From Turbatrix aceti (lineage: Eukaryota > Nematoda > Chromadorea > Rhabditida > Panagrolaimidae), in assembly GCA_963969345.1 (NCBI GenBank), contig OZ017767.1, positions 8,646,739 to 8,710,738 on the forward strand: DNA of 64,000 bases, in the 5' to 3' direction. Shown here piece by piece: positions 10,520-23,000 of the stretch. Each line of letters opens with the position of its first letter. The stretch's first letter is position 1. The notes under the pieces are model-generated. The model saw only the letters and a program-made list of their open reading frames with translations. It did no database searches and was not told where the DNA came from. The translations under genes were made by a program, and so were the position numbers.

Positions 10520-11221
10520 TTTTTAACGTTCAAATATTTAAAATGTTAACGTTACAAGTTGAAGTAAACGGAAACTTATGTAAAAGACTTTTGGTATGTG
10601 AAAATATCCCCCCCAGCATCAGTTATAAATATGTACATGTAAGAGCCTGATGCAGGTGATAAATGTGTAAGCAACCAAATTTGGGCAGAGTTATTACCCA
10701 GGTAAGCTCGCCGCGTATTACACCTGACCTGGTGTTGTATGTTTGGATTTTCTAACTTAAACATTGTAGAGCGTTTTTGGTTTTTCCAAGCATTTTTGTG
10801 CGTTTTTGGCATTTTTTTTGCGTTTTTGCTATTTTTCGGCATTAATTTGCGTCTTCCGCGTTTTGAGATATTTTTTTGCGTTTTCGGCATTTTCATACGT
10901 TTTTGGCATTCAGGTTTTTTTTTTCAAATTCAATGGACTATCCTGACCAGTTTTTGTAAACATAATTTTTAGGGTGTATAATTATTTTATTTCTTACATG
11001 ATCCTTAGGACCCCAAAAAAAGAAGTGAGATAGACAAATAAACATAAGCACGAAGAAATAAAAAAACAGAAGTGATAGATTGACTGTCTTCGGTTACCGT
11101 AATATCCCATACAAAGGAAAGAAACATCGACACCCATAATGAAGCCCAGCACGCAGCAGGTGTAATATTTTGTCTCTGTGGCCTTCGAGGCTGACGAAAC
11201 AGAAAGCGGAAGGAAGCCAGC
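10520..11221. other. Intergenic: upstream of receptor copy 5 and 3' flank of ZFPL1
   Basis: Contains a T-rich run with repeated TTTTTGGCATTTTTTTTGCG-like phrases (10770-10920) and no gene. It is the border between the receptor array and the conserved gene block; the plus-strand CAGTTTT motif becomes frequent from here on. Confidence 0.5.
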
Positions 11222-13035
11222 CTATTGAACGTGATTGGACTCCGCCATTCGAATGTTTGGATTTGCGTGTGGGTCAAAGAGGGGATTGTCCTGTGACCGG
11301 GCCCGTTTGCCGAGTGTCCATAGCAGGATGAGGAGGAGGATTGCAATGATACCGATCACAAATATCCGCCTTGTTCGTCGGGGAATTATATTTAATCTGA
11401 AAAAAAATGGAATGATTCATGTTTACTTTAATCAGTGAAAAACAAAAAAAAACATACTGAACGTGACTCTCGGCAGTGGAGCGACGAGCGTACTTTTGAT
11501 CGGGTCCATCGATGTCTTCGGATGAAGGAAGCAGGGGTTGACGGTCATCTGCTGAGACTGTTTTAGATCGAGCTGAAATTTTTTTAATTTAAATTAGGTC
11601 ACAATTTGTGACATGTGACTCACAAAAGACGCAGTGCAGTGTAAAACTTATAAGGAATTGCTTCCTATTTTTTAAAAGATTTTTGAGCGTTTGATATCGT
11701 ATTTTTCAAACCCCAGTTATTTTGAAATTAAAAAAAAAATTTTTTGAACGCTCTCATTCAGCCTGAGCTTGCATCTGTAAAAAAACATGGCAAACACACC
11801 AAAAAAATATCGTACCAATCAATGAGTACAACAAGTTGTACGCGGGTCTCGACACGAAAAAAATGTCCTTTCGAGAACCAGTGTAATTTTTTTTTAGCAT
11901 TTCTGAGCGGTTTTTACCTAATTTTATTTTTTGGGTGATTTCTTAACTTTTTTCAAATGTCTGATCAAACAGTTTTTTTTGAAAAAAAAAAGTTTTTTGA
12001 ACGATTTTTTTATGTACATGCATCTGTGAGTTTTACGACAAGATAACAGTTTTTATGCCAAAAAAAATTATATAAACTTCCAGAAAAAAAACTCACAAGT
12101 AAAAACGCTGTCTTCACCTCCCCCGATCGAGTTCATGTTGATAGCTACCGGCGCTTTTCGTTCCCTGGCATTTACTGAGACCGGCGTAAGGCGTCCACCA
12201 ATCCCAGTTTCATTTGGCGCGGTCTGCAGGTGGATGTGCTGCTGCTGAGGGACGGGAGACACGCTTGGTGCAATGCCATTCGGGGCATCCGGGATTTTCT
12301 GCTGCTGATGTCGTTCTTGATTGGGTTGAACGTGCTCATCATTGGAAAGCTAAATTTTTGACCATAATGAACATAATTAACAACACAGTTTTTTTCCCCC
12401 AAAAAAATATATTATTGAAAAACTCACAGGTTCAAGTCCCAATCCGAAACGGCCCCAGTTAACAGTTTCGAGTCGGGAACGAAGTTTGTCTACGACAGGT
12501 GAAGTCTGATTCGTCGGGGGAAAGAGGGTGTCGAGGCAGCGGGGACACTTGACGTTGAATGCGGAAGAAACTTGGAGCTGGCTGTACCGGGAGTTCAGGC
12601 ATTCCCAGTGGAGAACGTCTGGAATGGGTTACGGTAACAAAAACGGTTAAGGCCCTCAGTTACGCATTTTTTTGAGAGAGGGATTTTAGGGTCAAAATTC
12701 TTGACAAGAAAACGACAGTTATATCGAATAAAAAATTTTGTAAAAAAAATATAAAAACTAACGTAAACATTTGAGTCGGACAGTTTCGCCAGATTCGAGT
12801 GTCTGTGAGCACAGAACACAGGTTGGATCGTAATCACTGTCCGAGAGCCACGCGACGTAGGTTTCGACCACGCACTAAAATTAAATTAAATATTGAAATG
12901 GTCGAACAATCTTTTGGGTGCAGTTATACTCACTCGTTCGTGGTTGGTGATGAGACAGGATTCACAGACGTTGACGCGGTGCTCGAAGCAGAAGAGATTG
13001 GTCACCTTTCGCTTGGGACATTTGCACAATCCCAT
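11222..13035 (-). CDS. ZFPL1: ZFPL1 homologue: Golgi zinc-finger membrane protein
   Basis: Six exons join in phase: 12934-13035, 12763-12874, 12428-12618, 12097-12349, 11458-11572 and 11222-11396, giving about 315 residues, close to the usual 310. The N-terminus [20 protein letters not shown] and the [14 protein letters not shown] block form the B-box-like zinc site. A RING-like part follows ([18 protein letters not shown], then FPPTN and [10 protein letters not shown]), all hallmarks of the family. A variable linker leads to one C-terminal membrane helix ([15 protein letters not shown]) and the conserved ending [14 protein letters not shown]. Known role: an integral cis-Golgi protein that binds GM130 and supports Golgi integrity. 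The model is complete from ATG to stop; every donor and acceptor fits. Confidence 0.95.
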
Positions 13036-13878
13036 CGACTGCAAATTGATTGGAGAAAGCAGTTATAAAAAAACCCGGGCAAAAATAGCAAAAAACAGAG
13101 AAACCACGTACAAAAAAGTCGGATGACAAGAATAAGCCAGGAAATAAATAAACGTGTTCGTCGCGAGTGCGTGCGGGGGTTTTGTCTTAGAGGGAATTTA
13201 CGTTTACGTTTGAAAATGGAAAACAAAACAAACAACAAGAATGAAATCCTTGCCGCAGGGACAGGAACGTGGATTGGAGATGAATTTGATTGAATTTATG
13301 AATAACAAAAAAAGGACACAGTTATCAGAATTTTGTAATTTTTGTGCAAAAAAATTGTTTTTATATTAATCATGATTAGGCAGTTTATAATCATGATCAG
13401 GCAGTTTTATCACTGTTTTCCGGAAGGTTTGGATAAAAAAAAGTTGAATCACTGTGAGATATGACAGTTTCTGCGTGGAGTGAACAAAAAAAAAAGAACA
13501 AACAACACCTGACACAATACTGCAAAAACAGTCCAAAGGAAGTGTTATCCCAAAAAAATAACAAAATTACGATTGCTATTTCCAACGCCCCGCAGTTAAA
13601 AAATGACAACTCAAAAAAAAAAAAAATAACGATATTTTATAAAAACTTTCACCACAAAACCCCCAACATTCATCGCGCGTACTCTCGACGCGAAAAAAAA
13701 TTGTGCGGAAGATTTTAGCTATTTCGCTGTGCGCTTTCACTGTGTTCTCCGACATTATCTTTCCGGAGTCGCCACAATCATCCTTCCACCTATTTTGCCA
13801 TCCTGTCTTTTTTATTGATTTCGTAGGCTACTAAACTCGCCTTCCTTCTGGAATTGAAATTGTCATTTATGCGGCTAG
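13036..13878. other. Divergent promoter region between ZFPL1 and mdt-4
   Basis: 843 bases separate two divergently transcribed genes. It is AT-rich with several plus-strand CAGTTAT/CAGTTTA motifs (13322-13410). Open frames here are short with poly-Lys or poly-Phe composition and are not genes. Promoters of both genes must lie here. Confidence 0.55.
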
Positions 13879-15363
13879 ATGTCGGAGAAAGAAAGTGGTC
13901 TCTTTCTCAAAGAGAACCTCGTTGAAATCTCACACGATATCGACGCACTTGTTACCCAGGTTAGCTTTTTCTACCCCGGATTATTGGGTTGCATGCAATG
14001 CATTTTGGGAGGATTTCAGATCGTAACTACGTTTTTGGAGTGCACGAAAAATACAAATTCGTCTTCGAGTCTGGATAAACTTGTACATCTTACACATACT
14101 TTTTTCAACAAAACTTCTTTTTTCAAGGATATGGTTCGGAAAGGTGAGAGAGTTTTGTTGTGTTGTAATGTGGCAAGATGTAAGATGAGCCCAAAAATCA
14201 TGGGAATAACAGTTTTACGGTCTATTTTACGTGATTTTGGGTAAAAAAAGTAACAAAAATTTCGAGAGCCGTGAATTTTTACTTTTTTTGCACGATCAAC
14301 AGTCAAATTTATATAGTTACTTTTTCTGTGGATGTAAATGGTACCGTATTATTCGTTTACCATCGAGACTACATCAGTTTTTACGGTACATGTTTGTTAT
14401 GTTTTTTTTGTAATGAAAAACTATACAAACGCAACAAAAATCCGACCATCAGTAAAATACTACCGTCAGTTTACTCAAATGGCCTTTTTTTCTGTCATTT
14501 TATTTTTAGGCCACAAATTTAAATAATTATATAAAATAATATTTCTTTTTTTCCATAAAAATCCCATATTTTTGTTGTTTTACAACATTTATCGAATTCC
14601 AGTTAATCCTTCCCAACGTGATACCAAAATGGAAGAAATGAAGGAAAAACTTGCTAAACTTCACGAGAAAACGGCTCTTGAAGCGACTTCTCTTCAACAG
14701 TGCTTTCAACTTATCAGCAATGCATCTTACGGTGTATGTTTTTCTCTCTTTTTTTCTTGCCTATGATTGAGCTCATTTTTTCGGACTCCAGTTAGACAAA
14801 TCAATAGTGAATATGAAACGCGCGAGGGATGTCGAGCCAGAGGAAGTCATCCGGGTTGCTCAGCAGATTTCCCGAACGAACGGTATCGCTGCTCCTCATT
14901 TCTGGGTCCAGGGACACCCCAGCAGACCGTATCCCATTGATTTGGACTTTCAAAAGGGTCAATTGTCCAAGATTGATGGAGTTGTGAGTTTTTTTTCCAA
15001 CATTTGATGCACCGACATTTGATTTAACAGTGATTGTAAATAATTTATAACTTGATTCCAAGAAACCGATGTTTACCAGTTTTTATATCCATTTTCTTAC
15101 AGAAAAGCTCAGCCGAACTCCAGTCGACGGGAACCCAGTCAATCCTTGCTTCGAGTGGACAGGCGCTTCAGAATCTCCAAGTGAATGATCTTGCCGTGCT
15201 TCGGGACTTTGATCGTCCGGGCGACGCTTCGACAGACGACGAAAAATCTCCCGTGTCCCATACCGCGGTGAATGGCGGAGATACCCGGGAGCCGAAGAGC
15301 AAGGGTTACGGCTTCGGCGTCATCTCTTCGGACGAAGAATCCTCGGACAGCGATTCTTGTTGA
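13879..15363 (+). CDS. mdt-4: Mediator complex subunit 4 (MED4)
   Basis: Five exons: 13879-13959, a 16-base microexon 14128-14143, 14603-14733, 14792-14983 and 15103-15363, giving about 226 residues. The microexon is required to restore phase between exon 1 and exon 3 and is flanked by TTTTTTCAAG and GTGAG. The centre of the protein is a coiled coil (EEMKEKLAKLHEKTALEAT). The family signature follows: ARDVEPEEVIRVAQQISRTN, then APHFWVQGHPSRPYP, matching the MED4 block (IxYAxRISxxN, APxxWxPGDPxRPYP). The C-terminus is acidic and Ser-rich (SSDEESSDSDS), also typical. Role: middle module of Mediator, bridging activators and RNA polymerase II. The next gene starts 222 bases downstream on the same strand, suggesting an operon. 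Confidence 0.93.
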
Positions 15364-15570
15364 GAATTTGTCTGTAGTAGTAGTTTTTTTTTTGTTTTTG
15401 GTTGTTTTTTGAATTTGTTCCGGGTAATTTTATTGTTTTTGGATGATTTTAAATCATTGATCAGGATTATTGAGTTTGAAAGAGGTGAATTTGATGCGTT
15501 TTTTTTGCGCTGGAATATTTTTCTGAAGTTGAGACCATTTCAGTTTATCTATTTTTTGAAGCCCATATCC

Positions 15571-15582
15571 CCATTTTTCCAG
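15571..15582 (+). promoter_or_regulatory. Predicted trans-splice acceptor for the C19orf47 homologue
   Basis: A CCATTTTTCCAG tract ends two bases before the ATG at 15585. With only about 220 bases since the previous stop, this fits spliced-leader addition to the downstream cistron of an operon. This is inference from spacing and motif. Confidence 0.55.
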
Positions 15583-15584
15583 CC

Positions 15585-16407
15585 ATGTCATCCCCAATAG
15601 CTCACTGGAAGAAGTTCTTCCGTCTCTGCAACCTTCCATCCACAGTCTGCGACTCGTATGCGTCCGCCTTTGTCCGCGAACGCATCCAGCCGGCAATGCT
15701 CAAGGATCTCAGCAAGTCGGACCTCCGCGATCTCGGCATTTCCACTCTCGGCGACCAACTCGCCATCCTCAAGCACATCCGTGATTCAGACGGTCTACCT
15801 GAAGAATTGTCCGTCGAGGATCCAAACGACCAGCCTTCCAGAAGCCGCGGTCGTCGGCTGGCACCCGATCGAGACGACATCTACCACGTCGTCATGCCGG
15901 AAGGCAAGACTCCGAGAACGAGGGCCATTCTCGATCGCCACGATGAACTCCGGGAACGAGGCATGATCAAACGCGGAACGACGGGAGTCCGGGTCAGTGG
16001 ACAGTCGCTCAATCGAGTCAGCGATCATTCCCGGGTCATTCGGAAGCCTCTGCCTCCTCCCTCGTCCAGCAGTCGTTACCGCGACGAGGACGACTTTCAT
16101 GGGTTTGTTGCTTTCGGCTAGGTCAGTTTTCCGGTGTTTACCAATGATTTTTTGCAGTCCAAGTCGATTGGTCTCGGAACTGGCCCCTTTCCGCCGACGC
16201 ACACTCCCAGATGACAGCGCGTCTCTTCGGCCTCTGAATATCCACGGCGCGAATCGCTTTGCCCAGGCTACGGGAATTGTCGGTCCCGAACGTGGACCGC
16301 CCGTGAGGAGGGTTCAGCGCGTGATCTACCGGGACGAAGAAGACAACGGCATGCAATACGACGAGCCTGAACCCGTGAGAGTTGTCCGACGCATCCGATA
16401 CGTCTAG
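15585..16407 (+). CDS. C19orf47: SAM-domain protein, C19orf47 homologue
   Basis: Two exons, 15585-16102 and 16158-16407 (donor GTTTGT, acceptor TTTTTTGCAG), give about 255 residues. Residues 5-65 form a SAM-like domain (WKKFFRLCNLPSTVCDSYA, LKDLSKSDLRDLGISTLGD, LAILKHI), the same N-terminal domain as human C19orf47. A second diagnostic block is at about residues 103-117: YHVVMPEGKTPRTRAILDR, matching the MPxGxTPRTRxIL motif of that family. The C-terminal part has short SRL/RxL repeats and ends in an Arg-rich IRRxRYV-like tail. The human protein is nuclear with no settled biochemical role, so no function is claimed. It lies just downstream of mdt-4 and is probably co-transcribed with it. Confidence 0.85.
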
Positions 16408-16623
16408 TTCCACAACAGCCTCTGAAAAGTGTTTCACGTCATTTCGGGATATTTTCATCCTTGGTCTTGGCCTACCTTTGTTTTGTTTTGTTTTTGCCAA
16501 TTTGCCCTATCATATGAGATCCTTGATAACTATTCATTGTTGAAGTGTGCTACGGTATACTTGTTTTTGTCCACGAATTTATTTGATTGTTCGGCTGAAT
16601 CTACTTGAGATCTGAAATTGAAG

Positions 16624-16779
16624 CCTGTCGCGGATGTGTCACAGAAAGTTTAAATGGTGTGGTACCGTTGCCTGGCTGCTTGTCAATGATTCTTACTGCA
16701 TAGAGTTGTAGAATCATTTCAAACAGCCAGGCTACGGTACTGCATTTTTTGATACTTTCTGTGGCTAGGCCGGGGAGGT
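16624..16779. repeat. Long imperfect hairpin (arms about 70 bases)
   Basis: The segment 16624-16694 is matched in inverted orientation by 16709-16779 with roughly 75-80% pairing by eye; the best core is GCCTGGCTG and its complement plus CACAGAAAGT and its complement. The loop is about 14 bases. It lies 3' of the SAM-protein stop codon. It could be a hairpin-RNA precursor or a small foldback element; the sequence alone does not decide. Confidence 0.75.
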
Positions 16780-17031
16780 TATGCCCATTTTTTTCTAAAC
16801 TGAGGAACATTTAATATCGACTTTTTTTTGTTGTTTGTTCTCATTTTTGTCTGTTTGGATTCTTTTGATTAAAAAAAAGTTGAAGCAAGCGATTTTAATA
16901 GTTCTCATTTTTTTTGACAAAAAAATGGTTGTCGGCCACTTGATTACCGTAACGATAAAAAAGGTGATCAAAGGAAACGGTAGATTGATTGCAGGCGAAT
17001 GAACAGTCAAGAAAAAAAGTAGATAAGACAA

Positions 17032-20000
17032 ATGTCAATCAAGGTTGTCCAGAGCTCGCTGGCGAGGCACGTCAAGTCGATGGGAATCTCGCTGGTCGAT
17101 GCCGAAGCCCAGACAAGGGTGTTGTCGTGGATACAGAAGCTTTCGACGACTTCGAACACGTTTGCCGACATCAACGCTGTCCTCTTTGATTCGCATTCGA
17201 CGGCGATCGCTGAGAAACTCATCGAGGGCAAGGCCAAGGGTCTCACGCTGGTGGAAGGGTCGCAGAACAATGCTCAGCGACAGAAAGTGGGTTTTCCTTC
17301 TTTTTTTTTTATCAAAAACACCGACTTTTTATGAATACGCAGTTTTTTGAATTTTTTTTGTGTAGGCAGTTTATTTTATTTTTCTTTGTTGCTGACTCAT
17401 ATTAATTTTTTGTGGTTTTTCAATTTTTAATTTCAAAACCCGCAGTTTATTTGTAAAATTTTTTTCATCAACTCTGCATAAAAATTTCGTTTACTCAGTT
17501 AACAATACCATAGTGTATCTTATTTCCACGTGTGCTCCAGGGGAAGACAAAAAGAGAGGTAGTTTTTTCCAATGATGCCTAATGGTGTGTTCTATGTGCC
17601 AGAGATATATATCAGATCAGATCGTATAAGATCACAAATAATTCTGATCAATCGCGCAAAATTTACACTTGTACGACTTTAGGAGTGTATGCTTTGTGTT
17701 CGAAGAATACGATCGTTTTTCACCCAAAAATCTCCCCCAGTTTTTGTTTGATACCATTGTTATGGAGTACCAAACGCAAACCTGATTCCAAAATTCCGGA
17801 TTTCGTTGTCTGTTTGAGTAACAGCAGATCGGATCACGTCCTAAATTTATTCGAGATCTTATCGCCGATGATGCAGACAGGCTAGATAAATTTTTTATCA
17901 GTTAAGCAGGCGGAAGAGTGGTTGATTTACTTTTTGTTTGATACGGACGAATTTGATAATCTGCAGTTTGATAAAAAAAAATAAAAAAATCAAATTTTTA
18001 ATGTTATGTCTTTTGTTTTTTAAATACCAATTTTGTCACAATTTTCTCTCGTCGTTCAGTGAACAATACCATAATGAAGCACTTTTTGAGATGATAATCA
18101 CATATTACAGGAAATTTGCGGATGATACAGATCGGATCATAAGCAAATGATCAGATCTGTCATCTCTGCTGTGTACTACCCCTCTAGGCTTCGCTCTAGC
18201 AATAAAAATGTTTCTTATAACACTATGCAGTTTATTTACTTTTAGTCTGTTGCTGACATACATAAATATGTAACTGATTGGAAAATCAATTACAAATAAT
18301 ACTAAATAAATATTAGATTTTGAAGTCAAATTATTAATTTTTTTCTATACTAATATTTTACAAACAAAAATTTGTTTATTACAGATGTGCAGTTTTTTTC
18401 TGAACTTTAGATTTTCTATTCTGATAAAAAAAAATCAAAAACCCCGAATTTCTTGAAAGAATTTGCTACATTTCCCTCGATTTTACCACAAGTTTTGCGT
18501 CATACACAGATCAGATCATAAGCAAATGTTCTGATCTGTCGTTTCTAAATACTTTATGCTCTTCAAGCACAAAACCATGCAGTTTTTTTTTAAATAAATT
18601 GAACATTTTTATTGTGATAAAAAAATGAAAAACCAATTGGCAGTTTTTAAACCAACGAAAACCATTTTTTAACCAAACGTTCCAAACAATAATCAAACAT
18701 TCTAAATTTTAATAAACGGTCTTACGAAGTGTACAGTTAATTCGGATGTAATTAATTTTCCCGAATGCTCCGTAGGAAGGCAAAAAAAGGAAGTGTATGT
18801 ATTTTTCTTTTGTGATGGAGCAGCAAACAGTTTATTTACTTTTTGATTAATTCTGATGTAACTTGAAGTCGAATTCACTTTTTTTTTACGATTTCAAATT
18901 TCTGGATTTTTTAACACTATGCTCTTGAAATTTCGCCAGTTTATTTTTCTTTAAAATCAACATTCTTTAATTTACTAAATCTCAGTTTTCAAACCAATGA
19001 ATCCCATTTATTATCCACTTCCCACAATTTCACAAAACATTCCACCTCGCAAATCCCATGATCGTCGCAGTTAACACCAAACCAGTGTAGCTCATTCCAA
19101 CGGATTCCCCGTGGGAAGGCATGAAATGTGAGGGTCGTTTTCTCCGATGATGTCTGATGGCGTGTTCTTTGTACTCTCCCAAGCTCCGCTCCAGCAGGTG
19201 TGCTCTGTTCTTTCGGGGACTCAGGGGAGCGATGAGAACGGGAGGCTCGTCGCTGTCGAGGTCTCCGTCGCGCCGGGTGTACGCGAAGAGGGCGTCTCGG
19301 CTCGGGTTGTCGATGCGGCTGAACACGGTGTATTCGTCGTCGTCTTTTGAGAACCTGGAATTTTTTTTTAATGTGTGATGCTCGAAGCGCAGTTTTTTTT
19401 AATTGTTGCTGACAATTAAAAAAAAATGTTACATGCATTTTTTATTTCGGCAAAAAATAAAACTTGCTTTGCAGTTGTTAAAAAAATCAAAAAAAGAAAA
19501 AAAAGGTATTTGCATAAAAAATTTTTTAAAATTTTTTTTCAAAATTAAAAAAAAATATTTTTTTCATTTTTTTTAATTAAAAAAAATTTTTTTAAAGCTT
19601 TTCTAAGGCGGAAAAAAATTTTTTTTTTTTTTTTTTTTAAAGCTTTTCTTTAAATTGAATTACGCTTGAAATAAAACACAATTTTGATGCAGTTACTGGT
19701 GAAATAAAAAAATAAAAAATGGAAAATTTTGGTGCAGTTACAGTAAACTTACATGAAAAGCGGTGAATCAGTAGAACCCTTCGCAAAAAGTGGATGAGTT
19801 GTCGTGGGTGCTATTTTAGACCTACTCGCCTGAACCAGTGATTCACCTCCATTTCCCTCATCTAGTTCTTCAAATTGTGTTATCGTAGGACTCGTTTCTC
19901 CGGTTTTTTGTTGATGACGTGACCGATTTTCGGGCAACAAATCGTGCGTCATGCGTTTTCGGCTTTCGAAATGCTGGATTGTACCATTCGGAGCTCTGAG

Positions 20001-23000
20001 CTTGATTTTGCATCTCCAGTACCCAATATCGTCCCCAGTGACGTTATCAATCCGAAGCGCGAACCAACTTTTGGCCTCTTCAAATTCAAATTTTCGTCTC
20101 TTGGACGCTGCTGGACCGTAACCGATGAAGGCGAGTTTTCCAGAATGCGTTCGCCATCTTAGGATTTCGGTGACTTCGTTGGCGCCTTCGACGTGTTCGC
20201 CGTTGGACCGGATACGCAGGCTGAGAGTTGTGTTGTGGTAGAATTCGACCGTTAACTTGGGCTAAAAATTTTTGTGCGGGTTGTCTTTCGAGACAGTTAT
20301 TTTTTTTATATACATTTTGTGCAGTTTATGTCCAATCAGTTTTTTTAAAATATGTATTAAAATATCCAAAAAGCGCTCTTTGGGTACGAATTGCAGTTTT
20401 TTTAGAAATTTGAACAAAAGTTGACCCTACCGGTGGATCTGAATCCAGTGGCGGTAAATGAGGACAACGAAGAAAGGGCTTCTTGTTTTTGTGTTCGGAG
20501 GACGAAGATTGATTCGGCAGTGTGTGTCGATGGGGGTGATTTCTAGTCAACGGATGTACGTGTATGTTCGCGACGCCGGTTCCTAAATATAAATTGCATT
20601 CGTACAAATAAAAATCCTAAGGGCAGTTTTATAAACTTTTGATTCGACGAATTCCAAAAATGACATTTTTGGTTCGCATTTATTTATAATAAATAAATAC
20701 GTGTGACTTTTGGTGTCATAGGATTAGTCACGGTGACATGCTGCACTAGTTTTCTGGTTACAGCTTGGCTAGCGCAGCGGTCAGCGGGGGATTTTCTTGG
20801 GATATATGAAAATGGCGACCAGTTTTTTATACCTCGGACTTTTGTATCCAGAAAATTATTGTCAACGAAAAATGGCAGTTTTTATACCCAGGAACTGATT
20901 TTTGACTGCAGTAATCAGTGAAAATAAATAAATAAAACGGAATAAAAAACGAGCTTTTTTAGTTTTCTAGTACAGTTTTCTTTTTTTTTTCTGCAAATAT
21001 GTTTGAAAAAAAATTTTCCTGCAGTTATACCATACTACATCTTCGGCATTCTATTTATTTATTTTTCCTAGAACGATGTCAAACTCAAAGTTCAAGACAG
21101 TTATTTTTTATTTTATTTGGATTTAGTTTTCATTTCCAAAATATTTAATTTTTTGCAACATGAAAAAAAAACCTACCGTAGAACGCCCTGATCGTTCGCG
21201 TTCGAGAATGGTCATATGAATTTGTGCTGCTGACGATTTCAAATTGACCGATGATGGACAGAAAAACTGCACCAAAAATTGTCTTTCTTGTAAAAATTTT
21301 TACCGGCATTTGGACAAAAACCAGTTTTTATCCTGAATTACATATGTATTTAAAAAAAATTATCAACACAAATTAAAAAAAATGTAAACTCGAAAAAACG
21401 CCGTTGAGGTTTGTTTGTGTTTTGTGAGTCAAAAAAAGTTTAGGAAGTGAGAAAAGTAAGAGGCACGCGTGCCGGATGGAATATAAAAAGTAAGGATTTA
21501 GATTGAAAGCAAAGGAGGCGGAGGGGGGAGATGTTCGGGGAACTGCCGGCGGCGACGGCGACAGCGGCGGCTGGCCGGGAGAGGGCTCTCATGCGAGATG
21601 AGGGCATCCATCCCCTTTTTTCCCCTCCGGGCAGGGCAGGGCGACACTGCTTGTTCGCCTCGTAATACGATAATCTCCGCCGAGCCGAGCTCGGAGGTCC
21701 TCGGGATGCAAAAATTGAATTCTGCACAAAACTTGACCTTCTTTTCAAAAAATAAAAATAAATATAAATAAAATAAGTTGGCGGGAAAAGAAGAAGGAAG
21801 GATTGTCAATGAGATTTGCTTGCTCTGTTCTCAAATGAGCGCAATTTGTGACAATTGACACGCCGAAAAATAAAAAAAAAAGAATAGAAAAAACAAGAAA
21901 CCTTTTTTGTTGTTGCCTGTGTCAACTTTGCCACCGTTGCGGGGATTGCAAAGTGTTGTTCTTGAATGCATGAAAGACAAATGGGGAAATTCGGGGATTG
22001 TTTGTGAGAAATGAAAAAAAGTGCAGGGGGAATTTGAAGTTTTTTATTCTAAATATAAATAGTTTTGGAATAAAAAACTAAAAAAAAAATATACAAAAAA
22101 AAATACACATCCTTTCGGCGCCAGTGATTACGTTTGTTTTGTTGAAAAAAAAACGTTCAACAGAAATTTTGTGCGCATGAATAAACTTATTTTTACGAAA
22201 TTTCTAAATGGCTATGTATTGCCTTTCAGTTTTTTTTAAATTTTGTTGTACTTCACCAGGACTATTTGTGCAAATATTTTGTAAAAATTTGCATAAACAT
22301 TTTTTTGTAAATTTTTTTATCACTGTAAAAATTATGAATCATAACAATGATGTAAAAAAAATATCCAAATTAAAAAAAAATTTTTGATGGGATGACTTGA
22401 TCTGTAATTCAAAATTTAATTCAAAAAATCACAAGTTCAAAAAAATTAATTGAACATTTTCAAAACATTTTTACGCAGTGTTTTCTGATATGCTGAAATG
22501 CGTTCGCGCATCATTTTTTTGCAGAAAGTAAATAAAATTAAAAAAAATGTTTACAATTTTTTAAAATATTTTTTGTCTAGACTATATTCACAGTGAGCAG
22601 TTAAATATTTATCCCTAGTTTTTTTTAAGTTGATGCAAAATCCTGATAACAAAAAGAAGTTTATTTGGTTGTGTCAATCTTGAAGCGCATAAAATTTTAC
22701 GCAATGGTTGAAGGAAGCTTATTCAGTTTATATTCCTTGTTTTCTTCCGTCTTTCTCCTTTTCATGATTTCTGTTACCGATGCGATGAGTCTCGGGGGAA
22801 AAATTACCGGCAGAGAACACTTTTGTTGATGAATGACTCTGTGCCGGAGCATAAATCATCTGGAGTGCTTTCAGTTTTGTTTTTTTGGAGTTAATTTTGA
22901 TAACGATTGAAAAAAAGTTTGAAAAACACTTTCTCTCAAAAAAAAATGGTTGTTACTATTTGCTATGACAAGTTTGTTGGTTCAATCAGACCAGTTAAAA

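Larger units (their letters stand above)
17360..18960. pseudogene. Decayed fragments resembling the nested Ig gene's last exon
   Basis: 17535-17610 aligns by eye with 19107-19190, the coding part of the Ig gene's last exon: the phrase CCAATGATGCCTAATGGTGTGTTCT matches CCGATGATGTCTGATGGCGTGTTCT, written here as the shared pattern only. Further weak copies of the flanks (TTTGTTGCTGAC-like and GATCAGATC-rich hairpins) occur near 18020-18250, 18480-18600 and 18740-18860. All are frame-broken. They look like old tandem duplications of the 3' end of that gene. Confidence 0.5.

Noticed and set aside
10576..10972. Overlapping frames on both strands, one Lys/Asn-rich and one Phe-rich
   Set aside because: They are two readings of a low-complexity T-rich repeat (TTTTTGGCATTTTT-type); no splice partners.
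15602..16202. Long minus-strand frames of 92-135 codons
   Set aside because: Shadows of the C19orf47 homologue exons, which carry recognisable family motifs.
21440..21809. Minus-strand frames of about 100 codons in the GC-rich island
   Set aside because: Arg/Ala/Pro-rich low complexity; better explained as promoter or 5' UTR of the nested Ig gene.
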